DNA of 64,000 nt from Argyresthia goedartella (Eukaryota; Arthropoda; Insecta; Lepidoptera; Argyresthiidae): assembly GCA_949825045.1 (NCBI GenBank), contig OX463815.1, forward strand, positions 30,619,356 through 30,683,355, given 5' to 3'. Position 1 is the stretch's first letter. Each line of letters begins with the position of its first letter. Positions 62,301-64,000 of this stretch are shown here, in pieces. The position numbers and the translations under genes were made by a program. The notes under the pieces are model-generated. The model did no database searches and had not been told where the DNA came from. It worked only from the letters and a program-made list of their open reading frames with translations.

Positions 62301-63453
62301 TCAGAGACCTCGAAGCCACGAATCCTAGTAGACCGAATGTAGATTTATTGCATTTACTTTTACCAACATGTAACTGCATTTTAAGACTAAAACAATTGTT
62401 TTTCTTCACAGATAACAAGCACTGGCCCAGTCACGGCGCTCACAGACGTCATGCAAGTCGACGAGGACGAATCCAGCATGCTCCCAAAATCCCTCACCAT
62501 AAGGACCAAATTGGACAAGCAGGCCAACCGCCGCGAGAAATCCAAGCAAGACCCCGAGATGCAGTTGGAAGGGAACCTGAAAATCAATCAACTCAAGAAA
62601 ATGCAGTTTAACCCGTCAAACGTCCTATGCGCTACATAAGCGCATAACTTTTTTGGGCGGCTAGCGTCCTATGCGCTGCATAAGCGCATAGAAAGTATTG
62701 CAAACTTTGACGTTTTATGAATATTCACCAAGTTTCAGAACGTTCCCGGAAGTAGTCTTAGATTATGAGTAGTTTAGTTGGCAACCGTGTGATATGATTG
62801 GAACTGACATTGAGACAGCCAAATCAGATCAAATAAATAAAATACCAAGACATGTCGCCATTTTGGGCAGGCGACCGGCCGCAGACTTACATTTTATGTT
62901 TGTCAATATTTATTTATTGTGAAGTAATTACTGTGTTTTTTGTAATAAAATAATACATCTTATCGCTGGAGAAATTAATAGTGGTGATGTGAAAAATGGA
63001 AAATAGTGTAAGTTTTGTGTTTGGCCCGTAAGAACGAAATATAATTAGAGGTGTCGGTGTCAAATAATGGATTCTGCAAACAATCGATGAAAAGCCTTAT
63101 CAACTTCATTATCACATGTGAGTACTATACATCACAAGATAGGTAATTTCATAAACTTTATTATGGTACATAACATGTTAGGAAACAAATAAAATAACCT
63201 AACAAACTTATCCAATTCCTAACGCAAGTCGATTGAAAGTTTATTTTCGCCAGAACCTTGGACGCGTTAGGGTCCACGAGATTTGCTGTACAGGGACATT
63301 CCAGAGGTTAAAAAGGATAAGAAGAAACAGAAGAGGAACGAAAAGCAAGCGGTGAATTTGGCGGGAGTTCTAGAAAATGTTACCCTAACGTCTTACAACA
63401 AGAAATCGAAGAGCGGTGATAACTATGACTTCAATGAAGAGTTTTCTCTATAG
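38324..63453 (+). CDS. NS1: Nucleostemin-type GTPase (GNL3/GNL3L family, NS1-like), ten exons
   Basis: Exons: 38324-38342, 38613-38911, 48583-48769, 49007-49231, 49937-50120, 50743-50965, 60867-60974, 61392-61556, 62412-62605 and 63294-63453. All have GT-AG borders and consistent phases, giving 587 residues, close to the length of the fly protein. Residues 1-50 are very basic (nucleolar targeting), followed by a coiled coil. GTPase motifs come in circularly permuted order: DARDPLG (G5, about 163-169), NKAD (G4, 191-194), GLPNVGKS (G1, 276-283), then DSPG (G3, 320-323). This order defines the YlqF/YawG-type family. The protein acts in nucleolar 60S ribosome assembly. The C terminus ends in a basic stretch and YDFNEEF, like YDF-type tails of relatives. 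Introns 2 and 6 are inflated to 9.7 and 9.9 kb by retrotransposons. The exon 9 donor is weak. Confidence 0.93.
38613..38911 (+). CDS. NS1: Nucleostemin coding exon 2
   Basis: Encodes a Lys/Arg-rich region ([20 protein letters not shown]), then [20 protein letters not shown], a conserved family block, and a charged coiled coil. Ends TCATTG|GTAAGA. Confidence 0.93.
39765..39992 (-). repeat. Helitron/MITE-like dispersed repeat
   Basis: Contains 'gctgatacccgcagcttcat', 'tttcatgcaaatctgttcag' and 'cacatttataatattagttg', a motif series widespread in lepidopteran introns. No coding capacity. Confidence 0.55.
40481..40595. repeat. Hairpin enclosing a TC microsatellite
   Basis: The arm 'cacaagcctatcgcaggct' (about 40495-40513) is inverted at 40560-40578 ('agcctgcgataggcttgtg'); between them is a (TC)n run at about 40519-40538. 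Confidence 0.75.
40676..40870 (+). repeat. tRNA-derived SINE, family 1
   Basis: 'ctctctggcacagcggttgt', B-box 'gggttcaatcccc', tail 'agcaatgtatgtgtctgtat'. Collinear with 4011-4200. Confidence 0.7.
41589..44447 (-). CDS. LINE ORF2: endonuclease and reverse transcriptase
   Basis: A 952-residue uninterrupted frame. The amino third is an apurinic-type endonuclease: [20 protein letters not shown] opens with the conserved Asn, followed by a Glu in VSESWLL and the Asp/Asn pair in [10 protein letters not shown]. The reverse transcriptase follows: [76 protein letters not shown] and the active site [10 protein letters not shown]. The family nicks target DNA and copies its own RNA there. No RNase H domain is seen, consistent with the CR1/Jockey group. 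The starting Met directly precedes the endonuclease fold, so the start is credible. Confidence 0.93.
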   Translation of the reverse strand: MLSVFYQNVRGLRTKTNIFLKNILSVTYDLICVSESWLLPGIFDNELVDSRYSLYRTDRDYVSRNMLLGGGTFVAVHRELKVDMRDLRLPPTLPDADITCVNISLSESPQHKKLRIYCCYFPHSVDDTQINSELTFFEFISDLIIEYPHDKILIVGDFNISQGKWHPCPQNSNCFVLENPSEDSLTYNVSAFMSFSSMSQHNYLLNHNSRVLDLIISNMSCEVLGAEGLVPVDRHHPPLCVRVLAGSAGPELQPAPRIVRRFHAADYDSVNLALASVDWDQHLSVDCIEVAVDNFYSVINEIIDRFIPSRVDHNELKYPRWYSKPLISIINKKKKIHKKWKIYGRLSDYEFFSALRRMQKKIESECFDRFISNAEDNIKINSKHFWSYIKSRKGINEIPDTIYLNEADVGSDGQSIANIFNNFFHSVFENETSVNNLPNYLSSYNNTTLLCSVDINLNLVERYLKSLNTSKGCGPDGLHPLFLKRWHQQLAIPITVLFRMSLDTCVVPVKWKQSLVTPIYKGGGDKHNANNYRGISKLSVIPKLFEKIIYDVMFPSVRPYLVNSQHGFINKKSTESNLCEYIDTVLDAMDNGYQVDAVYTDYSKAFDKISHNLLVQKLELFGIHGNLLRWLDSYLRNRSQAVSIKGYTSSFIPISSGVPQGSHLGPLLFNIFINDVTNSLSNSDSLLYADDTKIFIKVNSFDDCQNLQVDLDRLIQYCENNKIYLNIDKCCVITFTRKKNKILFDYNFKGRSLRRVTEVRDLGVHLDSELSFRKHFDIIISKAYKMLGFIFRQSKDFKNPKTLIMLFNSFVRSILEYASTVWNPQYQNHINNIERIQNKFIKRLKYKFKTFESNTFLSLENRRSMRDQMFLYKIVNSQIDSPYLLSKISLYCKHSSRHRKAFVTRNCRTNYAKNRFVIRACENYNKLHNQVDIFHETPISFRKNIFNNLKAM
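44955..45983 (-). CDS. LINE ORF1: PHD-type zinc finger, coiled coil, RNA-binding-like domain
   Basis: The frame opens further upstream (46112), but I choose the ATG at 45983 because [20 protein letters not shown] directly precedes the finger. A PHD-like zinc finger follows (CASC ... CSSC ... HFSCAG ... WICSTC, residues about 11-60). Next comes a coiled coil of about 100 residues ([20 protein letters not shown]), then a carboxy domain beginning [16 protein letters not shown]. This fits ORF1p proteins of CR1-like elements, which bind the element RNA and act as chaperones. About 342 residues, no interruption. Confidence 0.85.
   Translation of the reverse strand: MPPKSCIPANCASCAENVGHGPECSSCKSRYHFSCAGISERGYDRLGTGKTTWICSTCRDNQAKFLPAAPSGDLDVAKMSTSHSNSGGKTDQVAAKEDLLVLMSQQIDTILKKLNSITSIEADIKQMKNDITVLNGNLNKSIEELSHRVSEVEDRLTEVEQLRSEVNDLKITVADLTDDNSRNEQWVRKSNIQINGVPQKNGENLFAIISRLAVHCNFPLKPDTDIDFVTRIATKNDSEGKRPKPIIMKFQARYKKDDFLAAIRKMKNIKCSDIGFAGIDDMIYANDHLSAKNRYLLQQAKAKAKAKNYAFCWVRNCTVMVRRNDKSPIIHITSDEALKKIT
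46103..46186. repeat. AT-only low-complexity tract
   Basis: Tandem 'aatatattaatata' variants, about 84 bp, at the 5' border of the LINE. It may have been the target or expanded after insertion. Confidence 0.8.
46618..46690 (-). repeat. tRNA-like SINE head
   Basis: On the minus strand: 'atgcttcggatgtgagtagt' and the B-box-like 'aggtttgaatcccggtaa'. Only the head is recognisable. Confidence 0.45.
46790..48115 (-). pseudogene. 5'-truncated LINE reverse transcriptase
   Basis: The minus frame 47921-46989 encodes an [42 protein letters not shown] and the active site [13 protein letters not shown], then a thumb/C-terminal region. The frame upstream (48115-47943) continues [19 protein letters not shown], with a single TAA (at about 47939) separating it from [11 protein letters not shown]. 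That stop is probably a point mutation from CAA. No endonuclease domain. A further piece of the carboxy end is in another frame at 47091-46882. It ends beside a T-run at about 46785-46797. It is a different lineage from the adjacent intact LINE. Confidence 0.85.
48583..48769 (+). CDS. NS1: Nucleostemin coding exon 3
   Basis: Begins after 'ttctcag'. Encodes the linker and [20 protein letters not shown], the G5-like motif that opens the permuted GTPase domain. Donor CTTG|GTAAGT. Confidence 0.92.
49007..49231 (+). CDS. NS1: Nucleostemin coding exon 4
   Basis: Encodes [20 protein letters not shown] then [13 protein letters not shown] (G4 motif) and FKASTQDQ, the conserved Ser/Thr stretch after G4. 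Donor AAAG|GTGGAG is weaker than average. Confidence 0.92.
49343..49486. repeat. Foldback element in nucleostemin intron 4
   Basis: 'catgtcgccagcgagacaac' (49355) and 'agcatagttacgacgc' pair with 'gcgtcgtaactacgctt' and 'gctgtctcgccggcagcatg' (ending about 49480). About 60-bp arms with some mismatches. Confidence 0.75.
49729..49786. repeat. Small perfect hairpin in intron 4
   Basis: 'gaccgaaagctaag' and 'cttagctttcggtc' around a 5-bp loop, itself flanked by 'aaaccggttt' and 'aaccggtttt'. Confidence 0.8.
49937..50120 (+). CDS. NS1: Nucleostemin coding exon 5
   Basis: Encodes the P-loop [20 protein letters not shown] (G1) and [10 protein letters not shown] (G2). Donor ACTAA|GTGAGT. Confidence 0.94.
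50743..50965 (+). CDS. NS1: Nucleostemin coding exon 6
   Basis: Encodes [20 protein letters not shown] (G3, DSPG) and the following helical segment up to VPEFSTPQ. Donor CGCAG|GTAAGG. Confidence 0.93.
51360..53134 (-). repeat. Gypsy 3' LTR (minus-strand orientation)
   Basis: 1775 bp. Contains an AATAAA polyadenylation motif at 51430-51425 near its 3' end, a TATA-like 'ttataaatatgcgcc' on the minus strand near 52670, and a 90-bp tandem repeat at 51721-51990. Short open frames in it are repeated exactly in the other LTR and have no recognisable domain. Confidence 0.95.
51721..51990. repeat. About 90-bp tandem repeat (three units) inside the LTR
   Basis: Units begin 'aaattacaca' at 51721, 51812 and 51902 and share 'cacacgggcaaggtctat' and 'ccttaatctac'. 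The third is more diverged at its end. The same array is in the other LTR near 58856-59125. Confidence 0.88.
53428..57189 (-). CDS. pol: Gypsy pol polyprotein: protease, reverse transcriptase, RNase H, integrase
   Basis: The open frame runs from about 57189 to 53428, in the -1 frame relative to gag. Domains in order: aspartic protease ([11 protein letters not shown]); reverse transcriptase ([20 protein letters not shown], active site YLDDIVIV); RNase H ([27 protein letters not shown]); and integrase with an HHCC finger ([15 protein letters not shown] ... CEVCKAYK) and catalytic blocks [17 protein letters not shown] and VERYNRT. It ends with a chromatin-proximal tail ([15 protein letters not shown]). 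Protease-RT-RNase H-integrase order identifies Ty3/Gypsy rather than Copia. The first conventional codon for an independent start is GTG at 57027, so pol is most likely made by ribosomal frameshifting from gag. No stops or frame breaks; all visible catalytic residues are present. Confidence 0.95.
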   Translation of the reverse strand, partial: KLIKSNQSRVDSGVGFGRGIPSYHVSNPASKCAVNTASEFHAAEAERQRAPGACVSFATVGHDASLRHGDRGGDAKVRRASADVPGARGSGSPSSHSPKGVFVNNKVSPVPHSAPVTSEPNVIASPLTPRPQEWSEWIEFVRKFHIELRAKHVSVIHGRDARPYLKVGVYNFFFTGLLDSGSEISIISKAALDRLGQEIVLHRALDLDAITTANGSSSPVAGYVLLPVALGGRTSVVKFYVVPGVTTSLLLGINFWQEFDIAPDVLSLLNRGCSFSDTEKTATFDCEIRRIQPLNALSVRQRAEAEDIMLEFESISFDKKGLGRTHLLSHRIDTGGAAPIKQRYYVLSPQKLAELNKQLDEMLQLDVVEPSSSAWNNPITMAPKADGTLRFCLDSRKLNAVSKHDAYPLPYITQILDQLGNAKFLSSIDLKAAFWQIPLDSRDSMEKTAFTVPARGLYHFKVMCFGLTSAPATQQRLMDRLFGPEFGGRIFIYLDDIVIVSATFEEHTRLLRVVLDRLSFAGLTINLQKCQFFRSQLKYLGYVVDEFGLRTDPEKIRAIVDFSVPTTKKEVKRFLGTASYYRRFIKNFSNIAGPLNKLTSTKKGTPPFQWTAEADQAFVELKRALTTAPVLACPDFDKDFVVHCDASDFGVGATLTQRFDGGEHPIAYFSRSLLPAERNYSATEKEAMAVVNAVEHFRPYLEGDRPFTIITDHASLKWFLNLKNPTGRLERWGCRLSPYNFTIQHRRGVDNVVPDALSRSVPVAAVAPTVQTSDDWYLKLFRGCVDRPQSMANYQVESGRLYRFRKGKNNLTDDFQWKEVVPVEYRVDIMVANHSTPTAAHLGVDKTHSRLKLRYFWPGMYQDVVSFVAACEVCKAYKHSNLSKPGLMGDPKVCSRPFQCISVDLVGPLPASRQLNTFLLVVVCCFSKYCLIFPVRRATGKVIAQRLEDHVFLVHGVPQTVLSDNGPQLVGREVQSLFEKYNVPQVHLGPVYCPQVNTVERYNRTIMTAVSSFVGSDHRTWDVNIHKIQFALNTSVNDATSYTPFFLVHGREAVADGNVYSDPVVVDELLFGSRKASADRLGTLKDVYEKVGVELKKAHDRNVKTYNSKRRDLSFNVGDIVWKRTYKLSDASKHFSAKLCPKYEKCIIVKKLSRLVYEVEDENGKPLGKWHIKDIKQKDEGQMSCDPRVNPVSSVVSVGNFRSSAIVGPAASPRRGVLRSNAHVAGERLGINTGASPSHSAAYRSRVFRRRPR
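57183..58337 (-). CDS. gag: Gypsy gag
   Basis: I choose the ATG at 58337 ([20 protein letters not shown]); the frame opens upstream through the primer-binding site, which is not coding. The middle ([20 protein letters not shown] ... [20 protein letters not shown] ... [20 protein letters not shown]) has the capsid-like pattern of insect Gypsy retrotransposon Gag. The carboxy end has a four-Cys finger [17 protein letters not shown] (CX2CX9CX2C) instead of the usual CCHC knuckle. It terminates at TAA (57185-57183), immediately after an A AAA AAC heptamer. About 384 residues. Confidence 0.85.
   Translation of the reverse strand: MATFEDRPINFNLLHKDELEYEVELRGGKPAPTVTELRSQIRKLNIELSSDEVTEFSGDCEREFATICEKLESLQSLLVGTTQRPCSLKILSRVQALAYHLYHRLSRLQPLEGAGDKFFETNATIEKIIDRLESIMLNFRSSRVASPTPVREVIPEKYQAVHTLNIKFDGKSCVKGFLQRLEEVRVSRGISDERLFKSAPELFTDGALCWYRGAISDVHTWSELKNLLLAEYLPFDFDFRLMKEIRERTQGQDESIVNYLSVMQNYFSQLLKPITEIEKLAIVRHNIRPFYTTQLALHPINSWSDLKSSCRLLEQAECIARSFSEPTTSASILASDLIYTCDNGKATAGQVSAIQEPSRKLFCYRCGEPDVVTSTCPKCKMSKN
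57186..57192 (-). promoter_or_regulatory. Putative -1 ribosomal frameshift site, A AAA AAC
   Basis: On the minus strand the gag frame reads (tc)A AAA AAC TAA. Slipping back one base enters the pol frame, which is open from there through 53428. The heptamer fits X XXY YYZ. A stimulatory structure downstream was not evaluated. Confidence 0.75.
58478..58492 (-). promoter_or_regulatory. Primer-binding site, tRNA-Lys type
   Basis: TGGCGCCCGAACAGG on the minus strand begins 2 nt inside the 5' LTR. It matches the 3' end complement of the tRNA-Lys class used by many retroelements. Confidence 0.8.
58495..60269 (-). repeat. Gypsy 5' LTR (minus-strand orientation)
   Basis: Same 1775-bp sequence as 51360-53134. 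Directly followed, in element orientation, by the primer-binding site. Confidence 0.95.
60428..60480 (+). repeat. Fragment of the 'ggttccgta' repeat
   Basis: 'gaatgcacctggttacgtac' then 'atggagtatgtaagtagcc' matches 8425-8470 and 25674-25710. Confidence 0.5.
60640..60830 (-). repeat. RTE-type LINE 3' remnant
   Basis: 'aacatcgtgaggaatccttc', 'gactagctccctgtcacgca' and 'ccgtatgggaaaggcatgac' match motifs near 62036 ('aaacatcgtgagaaaacctt') and 28322 ('ccgtatgggtaaagatatga'), the 3' ends of common insect LINEs. Confidence 0.5.
60867..60974 (+). CDS. NS1: Nucleostemin coding exon 7
   Basis: A 36-codon exon between 'tatggcag' and 'gtaacg': [20 protein letters not shown], then [13 protein letters not shown], the RNA-binding-like end of the family's core. 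Confidence 0.93.
61392..61556 (+). CDS. NS1: Nucleostemin coding exon 8
   Basis: Encodes [20 protein letters not shown] and an acidic stretch ([20 protein letters not shown]). Donor ATTAAG|GTTTGT. Confidence 0.9.
61557..62411 (+). other. Nucleostemin intron 8
   Basis: No gene. Contains a LINE remnant near 62020-62100 and otherwise unique AT-rich sequence. Confidence 0.5.
62412..62605 (+). CDS. NS1: Nucleostemin coding exon 9
   Basis: Begins [20 protein letters not shown] and ends [10 protein letters not shown] place the donor at ATGCA|GTTTAA because it joins in frame to exon 10; the site is weak. Without splicing the frame continues for 11 codons and stops at a TAA (62637-62639) inside a small hairpin repeat. 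Confidence 0.75.
62617..62690. repeat. Two tandem copies of a small hairpin just after exon 9
   Basis: 'cgtcctatgcgctacataag' + 'cgcata' at 62619 and again at about 62664 ('cgtcctatgcgctgcataag' + 'cgcata'). Each has 8-bp arms 'tatgcgct' / 'agcgcata'. Confidence 0.8.
63294..63453 (+). CDS. NS1: Nucleostemin coding exon 10 (last)
   Basis: Acceptor 'tgctgtacag', then [18 protein letters not shown], a basic patch, and the terminal [19 protein letters not shown] followed by TAG. The YDF-type ending matches relatives, which supports including this exon. Confidence 0.8.
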
Positions 63454-64000
63454 TTGTTATATAGTTCACTTCCCACTAGGCGTGCCTAGACCAATTATTG
63501 TTGTGTAAGATAAATATAATTTTATTCCACGTATTTATGTGTTTTATTAGTAATAGTATCTGTGGTTTTTTTGTACAGATTAGGCAGTGGTGTAATTGTT
63601 GAGAAATACAGGGTGTTCGGCAGAACGTTTTTCACAGAAAAATGGGGGGTAGGTGGGGTCATTTGCTATCTCCTCAGCCCAAAAGATTTGGCCTAGGCCC
63701 AAATATTTTTTTTATATGATTATTTTTAATTTTTTTAGAATTTTGTCACTTTCATAACTTTAAACTCCTAAGAACTTTTTTTTTATGAGTAGACCTTATT
63801 TTGTTTCTTTTTATTATAATCTCAATAATTGGTAGGTCCTGTTAAAATTAATATTTGTTGCAGGTTATTGCTAGAAAGAAAGTAAAAAAAAAACAAACAT
63901 GAAAAAAGAGTTTTTCTTTTTTTTTAAGCTTGACTTCGTGTTGAATTTAAAAAAAAACTAAAAGTGATGGAAGACTTCTGATTTTTTTAAAACATCTCTA
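63454..64000. other. Nucleostemin 3' flank
   Basis: No further exon recognised. An A/T-rich 3' region; 'gataaatataa' near 63508 may serve as a weak polyadenylation signal. Poly-T and poly-A runs follow to the window end. Confidence 0.4.

Overview
The window looks like animal nuclear DNA, most likely from a moth or butterfly. Genes are split by GT-AG introns, the AT-rich sequence is crowded with transposable elements, and several interspersed repeats are of types common in Lepidoptera. Examples are a repeat starting at a 'ggttccgta' motif, carrying a CCGT microsatellite and ending near 'cgcacttgaccgg', tRNA-derived SINEs, and a 110-bp hairpin MITE. The taxon is an inference; no marker gene fixes it.

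Three host genes can be supported. (1) A peroxisomal ABC transporter of the ABCD3/PMP70 type lies on the minus strand from 25076 to 5670. Its first six coding exons are here and the rest runs off the left edge. (2) An intronless, heat-inducible Hsp70 lies on the minus strand (31299-29389), with a TATA box and heat-shock elements upstream. (3) A nucleostemin-type, circularly permuted GTPase (GNL3/GNL3L family, fly NS1-like) lies on the plus strand, with ten coding exons from 38324 to 63453. One isolated exon-like segment (28860-28777, minus) may belong to an unidentified gene.

Most of the rest is mobile DNA inside introns. From left to right: a decayed DDE transposon with 36-bp perfect terminal inverted repeats (1634-3947); SINEs, tandem repeats and foldback elements (4-15 kb), including an LTR-like direct-repeat pair (11.2-12.2 kb); a Tc1/mariner-superfamily element with an intact two-exon transposase and tRNA-like modules in both arms (15460-17811), whose end lies next to an ABCD3 splice donor; a decayed CR1/Jockey-like LINE (20.25-22.5 kb); a dead mariner/Tc1 copy split by a perfect palindrome (22.9-23.6 kb); and a large inverted duplication (26.8-29.0 kb). 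In or beside the nucleostemin gene are an intact 3-kb hAT transposon with 8-bp target duplication, a LINE with two open ORFs (41.5-46.1 kb), a second LINE fragment (46.8-48.1 kb), and an 8.9-kb Ty3/Gypsy element with apparently identical 1775-bp LTRs (51360-60269).

The host genes are not functionally linked: ABCD3 acts at the peroxisomal membrane, Hsp70 in protein folding, and nucleostemin in nucleolar 60S ribosome biogenesis. The striking theme is that several seemingly intact, probably recent elements from different classes (Ty3/Gypsy, hAT, Tc1/mariner, LINE) have inserted in introns or immediately next to functional gene sites.
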